Below, one piece after another: positions 50,617 through 59,471 of a stretch of DNA of 64,000 nucleotides (its first letter is position 1; each line of letters begins with the position of its first letter). The position numbers were made by a program, and so were the translations under genes. Source of the DNA: Pseudomonas sp. ok272 (GTDB taxonomy: Bacteria; Pseudomonadota; Gammaproteobacteria; Pseudomonadales; Pseudomonadaceae); the NCBI RefSeq assembly GCF_900109995.1, contig NZ_FOCB01000011.1, positions 69,133 to 133,132 on the forward strand. The letters are read 5' to 3'. Under the pieces are notes generated by a model. That model was given only the letters and a program-made list of their open reading frames with translations. It ran no database searches and had not been told where the DNA came from.

Positions 50617-52097
50617 GGTTTCTCCTGGTCGTCGTGTGGCACGTCGACCTCGACGAGGGTGCGGTAGTTGAGGCCCAGGTCTCGGGCACGTTGGGCATCG
50701 GCGGCGTTTTCCGCATCGACCGTTTCGGCGTCGTAGCCGGTGCGCAGGCACATCTCGCTGCGCGAGCCGAAGCCGGCGTTGACTTCAAGCATGCGCGCCT
50801 GCACGTCCTGGACTGGTTGGATGTAGGCCCAGCCTTGCGGCACCCAGCGCGTGCGTAGGAATTCGCGGCGGCGACTGGCGTAGTCCGGCAGGTCGATCAC
50901 CCCCGCGAGCACGGCCATGTCCAGCCAGGCAGCCCGCACCGGGCGGCACAGCTGGTGGACGTAGACGTTGAATTGCAGTTGCTCCAGACGGCGGCGGAAC
51001 TCGTTGAGCACCACCCGCAGCGCCCGGTCGTTGATCCCGCGCATGTCGCCGGTGAGGATCTCGTAGGGTGTGTCGGTACCGGCTGCAGCGGCCATCAGTT
51101 GCTGCCGCATGAAGTCTGGATAGTTGTTGCCGGCGTCTGGTGGCTTGGAGAATTCGACTTCCTCCCCTGCCCCCAGCTCCTGCATGGTCCCGGGCTCCAG
51201 GGCGACCATGGGGGTGAAGCCGTCGCGGTCGGCGTTCAACGGCATCCCGGTGACCGGATCACGTGGTTGTTGTACAGAGTCCGGCGCCGGGCGCTTGATG
51301 AAACCGGCGAACAGGTTGGAAACCTCCTGACGGAACAGCACCGCGTCATCGTAGTTGTCCAGACTGCGCAGGCGCTTGAGCACGGGCGACAGACGCGGCA
51401 CCCCGCGCAACTGGCCCGGTTCCAACGGTTCGAAGATGTGCAGCACCTGACTGGCCGGCACCCGCACCAGTTGGTTGTAGCCGGCGTTGAGCGACGACGC
51501 ATCGCGCGGGTGCGAGCGATACATCCAGTACGCCACCCGTTTGCCGGCCGGGGTGAATTCGATCCCGGCACGGATGATGTTGCCGTTTTTCGCCGGTTCG
51601 AACTTGTCGTGGGGCACGAACTCCGGCGCCAGGGTTTGCAGTTGCAGCGGTACCGCCAGGCCTTCGTCCAGCCCGCGAGGCCGCAAGCGCACGAAGCACT
51701 CGCCCGCTGTTTCGACGGTGCGCGCCACCAGCGCCTGCTGGCCGTAGAAGTCGCACAGGCCATCGGCGTCTGACTCGTCGACCCAGTCTTCCCAGAACTC
51801 CTGGAGCAGTCCGCGTAGGGTTTCATCCTTGATTTTCGGACGCGGTGTGATGCCGGTGCCGATCAGGTTGCTGATGCGTTTGTTGATGGCGTTGGAGGCG
51901 TAGGGATCGTTGCGCACCGCCGCCCGCGAACGGGCGCGCAGGTTGCGCAAGGCCGGGGTGTTGATGCTGTTGATGCCGTTGTCAGAGGCGTCCCAACTGG
52001 CGGATCTGCGACCCTCTCCGGCGCCTTCGTAGCTGGCCTTGATGTTGGACGGCAGCACGAACCCGTTGCGGGTCAACGTCGGAAAGTGTCGAGCCAT
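50613..52097 (-). CDS. Portal protein (lambda gpB family)
   Basis: 494 residues, full length. SRAAVRNDPYASNAINKRISNLIGTGI and HIFEPLEPGQLRGVPRLSPVLKRL, both shortened here, are lambda-portal motifs, followed by PYEILTGDMRGINDRALRVVLNEFRR. It forms the dodecameric DNA gate. Confidence 0.95.
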   Translation of the reverse strand: MARHFPTLTRNGFVLPSNIKASYEGAGEGRRSASWDASDNGINSINTPALRNLRARSRAAVRNDPYASNAINKRISNLIGTGITPRPKIKDETLRGLLQEFWEDWVDESDADGLCDFYGQQALVARTVETAGECFVRLRPRGLDEGLAVPLQLQTLAPEFVPHDKFEPAKNGNIIRAGIEFTPAGKRVAYWMYRSHPRDASSLNAGYNQLVRVPASQVLHIFEPLEPGQLRGVPRLSPVLKRLRSLDNYDDAVLFRQEVSNLFAGFIKRPAPDSVQQPRDPVTGMPLNADRDGFTPMVALEPGTMQELGAGEEVEFSKPPDAGNNYPDFMRQQLMAAAAGTDTPYEILTGDMRGINDRALRVVLNEFRRRLEQLQFNVYVHQLCRPVRAAWLDMAVLAGVIDLPDYASRRREFLRTRWVPQGWAYIQPVQDVQARMLEVNAGFGSRSEMCLRTGYDAETVDAENAADAQRARDLGLNYRTLVEVDVPHDDQEKP

Positions 52098-52303
52098 TAG
52101 AGTCCCTTGCCTGCGTGGTAGAGCCGAACCACGCGAGAGCGCGGGCCGGCGGCGTTGGTCAATGAGCTGCGGATCTCTTCGCGAGCCCGCAGCAGTTCGT
52201 CGACGGTGCGGTATTCGACGGTACGGTCGCTGTAGCGCACGGTCTTTTCACCGCGTGCGATGGCGCGCTCGATGGCGTCGAGGTGTTTTTGGGTAAAGGA
52301 CAT
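52097..52303 (-). CDS. Head-tail connector gpW (lambda-type)
   Basis: 68 residues, the same length as lambda gpW. HLDAIERAIARGEKTVRYSDRTVEYR, in part, and LLRAREEIRSSL match. Stops DNA leakage at the portal. Its stop shares one base with the portal start. Confidence 0.9.
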   Translation of the reverse strand: MSFTQKHLDAIERAIARGEKTVRYSDRTVEYRTVDELLRAREEIRSSLTNAAGPRSRVVRLYHAGKGL

Positions 52304-52349
52304 GGGGGGCTGCTCTGAAAGAGGTGCTGCCGGTGTGATATAAAAACCG

Positions 52350-52601
52350 TCAGACGAAGTTCTGGTTGCGCGACGAGATCTCTTGCCGAAAGCTGCCACC
52401 GGCCAACACATGGGTCAGCGCTTCTGCCAGTTCCTCTGACGGAACATCCGGTAATCGCATGCGCCAGTAAGTGCGGGCACGCACCCAGTCCATTCGTCCT
52501 GTTAGCTGATCGGCCACCACCCGACGCAGTTCCTGCTGGAGTTCGGCAGCGGTTTTAACTTTTTTCGCGCGTTGCGCCTTTTCTTCGGAGTTTTCTGACA
52601 T
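52350..52601 (-). CDS. Small hypothetical protein upstream of gpW
   Basis: 83 residues from ATG 52599-52601 with GGAGA six bases upstream. Lys-rich helical N-terminus (ENSEEKAQRAKKVKTAAELQQELRRVV) and tail LAGGSFRQEISSRNQNF. Unknown role. Its start codon overlaps that of the next gene on the other strand. Confidence 0.6.
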   Translation of the reverse strand: MSENSEEKAQRAKKVKTAAELQQELRRVVADQLTGRMDWVRARTYWRMRLPDVPSEELAEALTHVLAGGSFRQEISSRNQNFV

Positions 52602-53037
52602 GGCTGTCTCCAATATTGACCAATTCAATGAGATCACTGGATTGGTTCTAGCTGAGCTGTATGCCAAATTCCCAGTTCCGAAATCACTCGTACCAGAGGA
52701 TTTCGTCCAACCCGCAACACGTTGGTGTGACTTCATGTGCGCTGACATACCTAACGAGAACGCAGAGTTTTTTATCGCGACTGTTCGTTGGCTGGAGTCT
52801 TCCGGTTATCTCACTTTCAAGGACTGCACCCAGTATTACGCGGAAGATGTGGTCCTCACTGCGGCCGGTCTCGAAGTCCTAAAAGCCTCGCCGAGCAGCC
52901 TTGATAAAGGTCCCACTTTTGGACAAAGCATCACTGCGGCAGCAAAGGAAGGCGGGAAGGAAACGTTGCGCACAACTGTCTCCGAAATGATCGCATTTGG
53001 GACCAGATACATAGGCCCAGTTATCGGGCTTTCTTGA
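52600..53037 (+). CDS. Plus-strand moron inserted in the head block
   Basis: 145 residues from ATG 52600 with CGGAG nine bases upstream. FNEITGLVLAELYAKFPVP then FIATVRWLESSGYLTFKD and VVLTAAGLEVL look like a winged-helix domain; KEGGKETLRTTVSEMIAFGTRYIG is a membrane-near or amphipathic C-terminal helix. It is the only plus-strand gene between the lysis moron and the repressor, so it is likely expressed from the lysogen. Function unknown. Confidence 0.7.
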   Translation: MAVSNIDQFNEITGLVLAELYAKFPVPKSLVPEDFVQPATRWCDFMCADIPNENAEFFIATVRWLESSGYLTFKDCTQYYAEDVVLTAAGLEVLKASPSSLDKGPTFGQSITAAAKEGGKETLRTTVSEMIAFGTRYIGPVIGLS

Positions 53038-53041
53038 CTGG

Positions 53042-55054
53042 TCATCGCCTCTTCAAGTAACCGCTGCTGGAGCTGCGGCGTTGCGTTGCGGCCTGATGCG
53101 GTTGGGCAACAGGTGCGGCAAGTTGTGGTGCTGGTTGTGACTGCCGAGCAACTGTGGGTGCCGGGGTTTCGTCCGGCTCACGTTGCACGGGCTTGCTGGT
53201 CTGCGCATCGTCGAACAGCCCGGCCTGGGCCAGCGATTGCCGCACCCGCTCCCAGTCGTGTTCCTGGTAACGGTTGATGCCCAGGTAATGGGCCATGGCC
53301 AGGCAGTACACCATCAGGTCGAGGGCTTCGTTGCGCTCGGCCTTGCCTTTGACCCATTCGATGCGCTTATGACCGCGCACGTAGCGGGCAACCTTGCGTT
53401 CGGCCACGCATTGGGCGAAGAACTCATCCGGCAGGTCATTGGCAAAGTGCAGCGCGCCCGGCCCGTCAGGGAATGGGTAGCGGTTGTAGATCCAGTCCTT
53501 GGCGGTGTCGGTGCCGACGAACCACAGTTCGGCGCCGCCACGTTCGGTCTGGCCTTTCCAGGTCACATCGACCATGGACGGGCGCTGGGCGATCACCGGC
53601 TTGCCGGGTTTGCTCGCGCCTTTGATGGCGAAGATGTTGCGCCAGCGACGCACGCGGCAGAACTGGTAGACCTCGTCGGTGTGGTGGCCGCCGGAGTCGA
53701 CGCCGGTGGCGAGGATCGCCAGCGCGACGCCGCACGGATGCCGGTAGCGGGCCTTGAGTTTTTCATCGAGCACGCCCCAGGTGCGCTCGTCTGCGGGGTC
53801 GCCCCAGATGACCTGGTGATCAACGACCCAGCGTTCCATACCGACGCCGAAGCCGGTGACCATCAGTTCCAGGCGGTTGGCCTGGACGTCGACGGCGCCG
53901 GTGAGCATGAGTACACCGGCGGGCATGCTGCCGAGGGTGTACAGCTCCAGACGCGCCCGAGCGATCAGCACTTCGGCCTTGGTTTGCTCTTGCGCGCTGT
54001 CCCAGACCTTGGCCAGGCGAGTGTTATAGAACACCTGCATCAGGCCCATGTCGCCCTTGACCTGGGCTTTCTTGGCCTCTTCAAATTCCTTGGCCAGGGT
54101 GCGCCATTCCAGCCAACCCATCGGCGAGTACAAGGCGTTGAGATGGAAGCCAATGGTCTCGCCATCGCCTTTGCCATGGGCGCGCCACTCGCCACGGGCA
54201 AGCATATTGCCCTTGTGGTGCTCCTCGATCAGCACGTCGCAGTCGGTGTTCGCGCACTGGTAGTGGACGATGTTGAAGTCGTCGCTGTAGTGCAGGCGCT
54301 CCCATTCCAGGACCTGCATGTGGCAGCAGGTCGGACACGGCACGTAGTAGTGGCGCTGGTCGCTGGAGTCGAACAGGTCGGCGATCCGCGAGGCCCCCTT
54401 GATGGTGGGTGAGCTGGAGAAGTAGATCTTGGCGTTGCGGCCGAAGTTGGTCGCTCGGGTTTCCGCCAAGCCGATGGGGTCACCCTCCTGGCCGACGTCG
54501 TTTTCCCAGCGGTCAACCTCGTCGCCGTAGATGTAGCGTGCCGACAGTTCCGACAGGTTGGCCGCCGAGCCGGCGGTGGTGACGTACAACGAACCGCCTT
54601 CAAACTCCTTGGTGTCCATGGTGTTGCGCGCATCCCGCGAGCGGCTGGTGGCCACTCGTTCGCGTAACGCCGGGGTAGCCTTGATGGTCTTGCTGATGCG
54701 CCCCGAAACACGCTTGGCCAAGCCCAGGCTGGGCAGCAGTGCAAGGATGTTGGACGGTGCCATGTGGATCAGGCCGCCCATCCAGTTGAGCGCAATCTGG
54801 GTTTTCATCAGCTGCGAGGCGACCATGGTCACGACCCGCCGACACGGGTGAGCCGGTGACAGGCAGCGCATGGGCTCGCGGGCATATGGCGTCCGGGCCG
54901 TGTGGTACTGGCCGGGCTCCGGGGCGCCGGTGTCTCGCGGGATGCGCATGTATTCGTCGGCCCATTCGTCGATCCACAGGTCGGGATCGGGTCGCAGCCC
55001 ACGGAAATACGCCTCGCGGTACACCTTGTCACCGTCAGGGTATTCCGTGTGCAT
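53042..55054 (-). CDS. Terminase large subunit (GpA family)
   Basis: 670 residues. ATPase region near SQLMKTQIALNWMGGLIHMAP and Walker B YIYGDEVDRWE; a zinc-ribbon-like CPTC...CANTDC at about 245-275; nuclease half with GAVDVQANRLELMVTGFG and ATGVDSGGHHT. Pro/Gln-rich tail. Packages and cuts DNA at cos sites, as lambda gpA. Confidence 0.96.
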   Translation of the reverse strand: MHTEYPDGDKVYREAYFRGLRPDPDLWIDEWADEYMRIPRDTGAPEPGQYHTARTPYAREPMRCLSPAHPCRRVVTMVASQLMKTQIALNWMGGLIHMAPSNILALLPSLGLAKRVSGRISKTIKATPALRERVATSRSRDARNTMDTKEFEGGSLYVTTAGSAANLSELSARYIYGDEVDRWENDVGQEGDPIGLAETRATNFGRNAKIYFSSSPTIKGASRIADLFDSSDQRHYYVPCPTCCHMQVLEWERLHYSDDFNIVHYQCANTDCDVLIEEHHKGNMLARGEWRAHGKGDGETIGFHLNALYSPMGWLEWRTLAKEFEEAKKAQVKGDMGLMQVFYNTRLAKVWDSAQEQTKAEVLIARARLELYTLGSMPAGVLMLTGAVDVQANRLELMVTGFGVGMERWVVDHQVIWGDPADERTWGVLDEKLKARYRHPCGVALAILATGVDSGGHHTDEVYQFCRVRRWRNIFAIKGASKPGKPVIAQRPSMVDVTWKGQTERGGAELWFVGTDTAKDWIYNRYPFPDGPGALHFANDLPDEFFAQCVAERKVARYVRGHKRIEWVKGKAERNEALDLMVYCLAMAHYLGINRYQEHDWERVRQSLAQAGLFDDAQTSKPVQREPDETPAPTVARQSQPAPQLAAPVAQPHQAATQRRSSSSGYLKRR

Positions 55055-55058
55055 GGGA

Positions 55059-55661
55059 TCAACTCGGGGTCATGGCGTGCTCAAGGTCCGCCGACGACAG
55101 ACGCTCGGCTTCTGTCAGGGTTCGGCGGATGGTGGTGGTCAGGTGTTTCTCGATTTCCCAGGGGTCGGTCATGGCGGCCAGTTCGTGGGACAACTGGGGC
55201 AGCGGGCCGAACAGTTGATCGCGCAGCAGGCGCCCAGCGTTGTAGGCGCCGGTCTCGACTGCGACTCGGTTGACCAGCGAGCCCTGGGCCTTGCGCAATT
55301 CGATTTCGGCGAGCTGCGCCATGTTGTGTTCACGCAAGGCCCGGGCTTTCTGGAAGTCCGGGGTCTTGCCGTCTCCGTTATTGGCCTGCTGCGGCGCAGC
55401 CGTGGGGGTCGGTTCGACCTGGGTTGAGAGTTGGCTGTAGACGTCGCGCTGGACCCGCTCCTGCTGATGGCGAGCCGCGACGGCGGCCTTGCTCGGGTCG
55501 GCGGTTTCGAGAATCAGCGCTTCGGTGGCCAGGACATCGACTTGCTTGCCGTTCGGCGTCAGCACCAAGCGGTTGTTGTCTTTGAGCCAGGTGATGTAGC
55601 TCGGCGTCCTGCCGATGCGCGCCGCGAAGGCGCTCTTTGACAGGTAGATTGGATCTGTCAT
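55059..55661 (-). CDS. Terminase small subunit (Nu1-like)
   Basis: 200 residues; winged-helix N-terminus YLSKSAFAARIGRTPSYITWLKDNNRLV and long helices (KARALREHNMAQLAEIELRK). It recognises the cos region and recruits the large subunit, four bases downstream. Confidence 0.88.
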   Translation of the reverse strand: MTDPIYLSKSAFAARIGRTPSYITWLKDNNRLVLTPNGKQVDVLATEALILETADPSKAAVAARHQQERVQRDVYSQLSTQVEPTPTAAPQQANNGDGKTPDFQKARALREHNMAQLAEIELRKAQGSLVNRVAVETGAYNAGRLLRDQLFGPLPQLSHELAAMTDPWEIEKHLTTTIRRTLTEAERLSSADLEHAMTPS

Positions 55662-55682
55662 GGAGCCCTCCTTTTCAACGGC

Positions 55683-55765
55683 TTTTCAATGAAGACCTTT
55701 CAATTTCAATGCATTGAATTTCAGTAAGCTGGGAGCCCAGCCGCTAACGCTTTCCCGCGGGTTTC
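55683..55765. other. Candidate packaging (cos) region
   Basis: Just upstream of the Nu1-like gene: several TTTCAAT repeats, a perfect palindrome TTCAATGCATTGAA (55705-55718) and a GC palindrome CCCGCGGG (55754-55761). In lambda the cos site and Nu1 binding sites lie in this place. Cleavage site not identified. Confidence 0.4.
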
Positions 55766-55807
55766 ATGCCCCGTGCCCCTTGAATAACCCCAGGGTCCCC
55801 GACGGTT

Positions 55808-56152
55808 TCAGGGCTGGCCGCCGCTGTTCGGCGGCACATCGCACACCCCTAGCCGCTTGGCTGCCCAGCGTTCGTAGAGGCCGATGGCGACATCCGCCCC
55901 TGCCATCGCAGTGAGGCATCCAATGCTTCCCGCCGCCAGGACCGACAGTCCCGATGCGTGCAGCAGCATCATGGTTGAAAGCCCGCAGACCACGCAGGCC
56001 CCCGACCGTAACAGCAGCCGTCGAACCAAAGACCAGCCGCTCACCCCCGCCTTGTCAGCCCGCCATGCCTCACCGGATATCCCACCGACCAGGGACAGGA
56101 CAATCACCATCCAGATCGGCATCTCTATCAGCGTCTGTTGCTCATTCGTCAT
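55808..56152 (-). CDS. Putative holin
   Basis: 114 residues from MTNEQQTLIEMPIWMVIVLSL. Three hydrophobic segments (PIWMVIVLSLVGGISG, LLLRSGACVVCGLSTMMLL, GLSVLAAGSIGCLTAMAGADVAIGL) and a basic C-terminal half agree with phage holins placed ahead of the terminase in Pseudomonas prophages. It would form the pores that release the endolysin encoded 21 kb downstream. Confidence 0.7.
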   Translation of the reverse strand: MTNEQQTLIEMPIWMVIVLSLVGGISGEAWRADKAGVSGWSLVRRLLLRSGACVVCGLSTMMLLHASGLSVLAAGSIGCLTAMAGADVAIGLYERWAAKRLGVCDVPPNSGGQP

Positions 56153-56679
56153 CGCCCTACCCCATAAACGCAAAAACCCGGCGCAATGGCCGGGTTCAGT
56201 GTGGTGGTGAGTGCCGCTCTCTGCGGCCGCACCTATCGAAGATGACTACTTTTTACAGGTCGATTCCGGTGGCAGCAAGCGAGTTTTAATGCCACCGCGC
56301 AATACGGGTACAACGTGGGTGCAATACAGGTACGACGCAGGTACAACACATCAATTCGGCTATCGCTTTTAATGCGCTGTCCTACCTGTCCCACTATTCA
56401 GGATCAAGGCAGGACAGCTACAGGCGCCTAAATTCGGGGCTCTGCCCTACTGTCCTACCTTATTTAACTTTCTCTTGTGTATAGAGAGAAAACTAAAAAC
56501 ACGCATTCGCGCCGTAGGCGCGAACACCTGCCCGCTGCGCTCATGTGTGCATGACGTGGGTGAAGGTTGGACAGTAGGACAGCCCGCCAACGGCGCGGCC
56601 TGCACCTGTCCAGCTGCACTGAATGACAGTCGGACAAGGCCGGACAGTAGGACAACACCAGACGGATTGCTGCCCAAGG
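56153..56679. other. Non-coding region with iteron-like repeats
   Basis: Holds the terminator at 56175, four tandem 11-bp units of the form (G/A)GGT(A/G)C(A/G)A(C/T)(G/A)(C/T) at 56306-56349, and dispersed CTGTCCTAC/GTAGGACAG words at 56377, 56411, 56450, 56574 and 56647. Hairpins TTCGCGCC/GGCGCGAA (56506-56523) and TTTCTCT/AGAGAAA (56469-56491) also occur. No gene seen outside the shadow of the Q-like gene. Confidence 0.55.
56175..56196 (-). terminator. Terminator between the Q-like gene and holin
   Basis: Stem AACCCGG/CCGGGTT with an eight-base loop; on the minus strand followed by TTTGCG. Late transcription must read past it to reach holin and terminase. Confidence 0.7.
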
Positions 56680-57045
56680 TCATGCCGCAATCCCAAGCAG
56701 CATGCCAGCGATGTGCAGATGCGCCTGATGCAGACGTTGATAGTAAGTATCGCGGCTGCACCCGCAGTGGGTGTACTTCTGCGGGAGAAAGCTCTCGTGA
56801 TTGCAGTAGTGTTCCCACACAACCAACGACAGCTCCGGCGCCAGGTGTTTGTTGACGATCAGCTCAATATCCGCAGATTCATCCAACAACACCCGACTGC
56901 CGCGAGTCCCGCGTATTAGCTCGCCCTTGCACTCCATCAGCATTGCGATCATGTTGCCGCCGCTCGCACCGCCGTAGGTGTCGGGCATCGGCGAGTGCAG
57001 ATCCTGCGCCCATAGCTTGAGCATCTCATCGATTCGCCTAATCAA
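56680..57045 (-). CDS. Q-like late antiterminator (putative)
   Basis: 121 residues. MIRRIDEMLKLWAQDLHSP begins as in phage Q-type proteins; C-terminal YTHCGCSRDTYYQRLHQAHLHIAGMLL is an HTH close to the sigma-region-4-like helix of ArpU/Q proteins. It is the last early gene, just before the late block, the classic Q position. The stop of the primase gene overlaps its start by eight bases. Confidence 0.6.
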   Translation of the reverse strand: MIRRIDEMLKLWAQDLHSPMPDTYGGASGGNMIAMLMECKGELIRGTRGSRVLLDESADIELIVNKHLAPELSLVVWEHYCNHESFLPQKYTHCGCSRDTYYQRLHQAHLHIAGMLLGIAA

Positions 57046-59254
57046 AGCACGGCTCCTCTATCGGATCCTGCTGCAAGGCCGGGGCACGGCCCCAGGTGGC
57101 TGGCTTCTGATAAGCCCACTGCCGCACACCGCTTTTGGCCAGCGCCGGCATACGCTTCTTACGCCAGCCCAGGCGGTGCATGATCGCACCCACGCGCATC
57201 TGTTCCGGCTTGCCCCAATGGCCGAAGTCCAGCTTCAGCGCCTGGGTTAGGACCTCATTGCCGGTGGCGGTCTCGCCGATCTGCGACTCCTCCAGCCAAT
57301 TCAGGATCAGCCCCTCCCACTCATCCACCACAAAGCGCTCGTCCTGCGCCTCGACGAACATCCAGGACTCGTCCTTGGTCACCCACCAGATATCGCCGGC
57401 ATTGAAGCAAAACACCGCCTCAGCCCATAGCTGATCGCGGATCTCCCGTAACTTATCCAACTCGACCTTGTTGCAGAACACCGGCCAGTAGCGCCGGTTG
57501 CCCGTGGCATCCTTGAGGTATTCCTCTTGGTTGGTAGTGCCCACGAACACACACTGGCGTGGCACGTCGTTCGTTCTGCGGCCATAGCTTTCGCGGTAAG
57601 TATCGGTGGAGGCGGAAAAGAACTGTTTGGCCTTGGTGCTCTCGGCCTTGTTGAAACTGTCCAGCTCCCCCAGCTCGACAATCCACTTGCCGCGAATCGC
57701 CTGGAAGCTGTCCTTGTCGCCCAGAGCAAAGGGTGTGTCCATGAACCACTCGCCGCCGAGAATCCCCATCGCCGTGGACTTGCCCTCGCCCTGCATACCT
57801 TCGAGGATCATCACTGAGTCAGCCTTGCAGCCAGGGCGCATCACCCGGGCCACCGCCGAGATCAGCCAACGCTTGCCGACCTTGGCCGAGTAGTCGCTGG
57901 CCTGCACACCCAGCACATCCGTCAGCCAGGAATCCAGGCGCGGGACACGATCCCATACCAGCCTCTCCAGGTACTCACACACCGGATGAAACGCGTGGTC
58001 ATGGGCAACCACACTCACGGCCTCGACCACATGGGACGCCTTGACCCGCAGGTTGTACTGCTGCGCGAGCCACTTCATTACCCGCATGTCATCGATGTCG
58101 GCCCAGTCGCCCGCACCGCCACCATAAGGGGCAACCCGCAACTTGATGATCTTCGAGCTGAACACGCTGTAGCCGATCACCCCAGCCCACCGCTCATCAT
58201 TCCCCAGAATCAACTCCACGTTCTGCATATGCGCAATCAGCGCCCCGCTCTCACTCCGAGCCAACTGATCCTTCCAGCCACCCGCAGCGGGCGGCTTGAC
58301 CACCGACAGCACCTGACGACGCACCGCCTCCAGCCCTTCGGCCACATGCAGGTCATTGAAGTCGGTCCACTTGATCTCGCGCTCGCCAGAGAAGATCGGT
58401 GCAACCACCTGGCCACCGACGATCAACGCCGCGTTGCTGGCCTTCTCCTCACCGGGATTCCAAGGCTCGCCATTGGGCCGCTTGGTCTTCCAGTCATCGT
58501 CGCGACAGATGATCAGCGGGCAACCAGGAAAACGCTCGCGCATGGCCTTGGACACCGGCAGCAAATTACCCGCATCGAAGGCAACCGCCACTGCCATCGA
58601 CGTGGCCATGTGCAGGCTGGCGCCCGTGGCATACCCCTCACACACCAACACCGGCTCACCGGGCTCCGGGTGGCCACCGATCAAGTGAAAGGCGCCCTCC
58701 TTCGACATCCCGTACGGCCAGTAAGCCTTGTCCCGCCCGGTGTCTTCCTGCTTCTCGGGAAAGATCACCTGTAAGCCAACGATCTGATCGCGCACGTTGC
58801 TCATCGGCACCAACACCGCGCCCGTGCGCGGTGCGTATCGAACCTTGAACCCAACGATCTGCTTTCGATCCAGATAAGCGCTCTTGCCCTTGTCCGGCAT
58901 GCGCTGGAACAACCCCGATGCTCGGCTGGCCGCTCGACGTGCCGCACTGGCCGCAATCTCAGCCGCCCGGCGCTTGGCCTCCTCCTGCCGAGCGCGCATG
59001 ACCTCACGCTCCTCTGGCGTCATGCGCCCAGCCTTGACCTTGATCTTCTGCGACTCACCGGAACGCCAATCACCGAAACTGCCGAAAATCAGGGTTTCGT
59101 TCTTCTCGGTGCGATGCTCATGCACCACGTACCAGCCATTCTTTTCCTTGCCCTTGTCCTGCGTGGTCTTGCAGCGGGTCAACTTGCCGAAGGTCAGCGG
59201 CTGCGCAGGCTCAAGGCCGTAGTCCGCAAATTGATTGAGTACTTCATCGAGCAT
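57038..59254 (-). CDS. Toprim primase / VapE-type helicase fusion
   Basis: 738 residues from ATG 59252-59254 with GGAGG. Order: zinc-less N-terminal domain (1-110), Toprim-like domain (VLVCEGYATGASLHMAT, IICRDDD, DFNDLHVA; 190-300), then the virulence-associated E helicase (Walker A EGMQGEGKST, ELDSFNKAE, VFVGTTNQEEYLKD, RRYWPV). It starts replication of the phage. One long gene replaces separate primase and helicase genes. Confidence 0.92.
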   Translation of the reverse strand: MLDEVLNQFADYGLEPAQPLTFGKLTRCKTTQDKGKEKNGWYVVHEHRTEKNETLIFGSFGDWRSGESQKIKVKAGRMTPEEREVMRARQEEAKRRAAEIAASAARRAASRASGLFQRMPDKGKSAYLDRKQIVGFKVRYAPRTGAVLVPMSNVRDQIVGLQVIFPEKQEDTGRDKAYWPYGMSKEGAFHLIGGHPEPGEPVLVCEGYATGASLHMATSMAVAVAFDAGNLLPVSKAMRERFPGCPLIICRDDDWKTKRPNGEPWNPGEEKASNAALIVGGQVVAPIFSGEREIKWTDFNDLHVAEGLEAVRRQVLSVVKPPAAGGWKDQLARSESGALIAHMQNVELILGNDERWAGVIGYSVFSSKIIKLRVAPYGGGAGDWADIDDMRVMKWLAQQYNLRVKASHVVEAVSVVAHDHAFHPVCEYLERLVWDRVPRLDSWLTDVLGVQASDYSAKVGKRWLISAVARVMRPGCKADSVMILEGMQGEGKSTAMGILGGEWFMDTPFALGDKDSFQAIRGKWIVELGELDSFNKAESTKAKQFFSASTDTYRESYGRRTNDVPRQCVFVGTTNQEEYLKDATGNRRYWPVFCNKVELDKLREIRDQLWAEAVFCFNAGDIWWVTKDESWMFVEAQDERFVVDEWEGLILNWLEESQIGETATGNEVLTQALKLDFGHWGKPEQMRVGAIMHRLGWRKKRMPALAKSGVRQWAYQKPATWGRAPALQQDPIEEPCFD

Positions 59255-59471
59255 AACGAGCCTCCATCTGGTCATTCTCAGACTGACATTCAAAGCAGCG
59301 GGTACAGCCCGATTGGGCCAATCGACGGACCTCGGGGATGGGCTCATCACAGTCGAGGCAGATCAAGAAAGAATGGGTAACAGCCTGGGACTTGGAAGCA
59401 TTGCGAGCAGCCAACGCCTGGTCGATGCGTTCCTGCACCAGGTCATTCGCGAAGTCAGCGATATCAGCCAT
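59244..59471 (-). CDS. TraR/DksA-type zinc finger protein
   Basis: 75 residues from MADIADFANDLVQERIDQAL. C4 zinc finger CLDCDEP...GCTRCFEC with C-x2-C-x15-C-x2-C. TraR-like phage proteins bind RNA polymerase's secondary channel and mimic DksA with ppGpp. Overlaps both neighbours, so part of the early operon. Confidence 0.88.
   Translation of the reverse strand: MADIADFANDLVQERIDQALAARNASKSQAVTHSFLICLDCDEPIPEVRRLAQSGCTRCFECQSENDQMEARYAR

Noticed and set aside
56306..56349. CRISPR array
   Set aside because: Units are 11 bp, tandem without spacers and diverged; no cas genes.
56447..56818. Minus-strand frame overlapping the Q-like gene
   Set aside because: Overlaps the better-supported Q-like gene in another frame and runs through the repeat array; no ribosome site.
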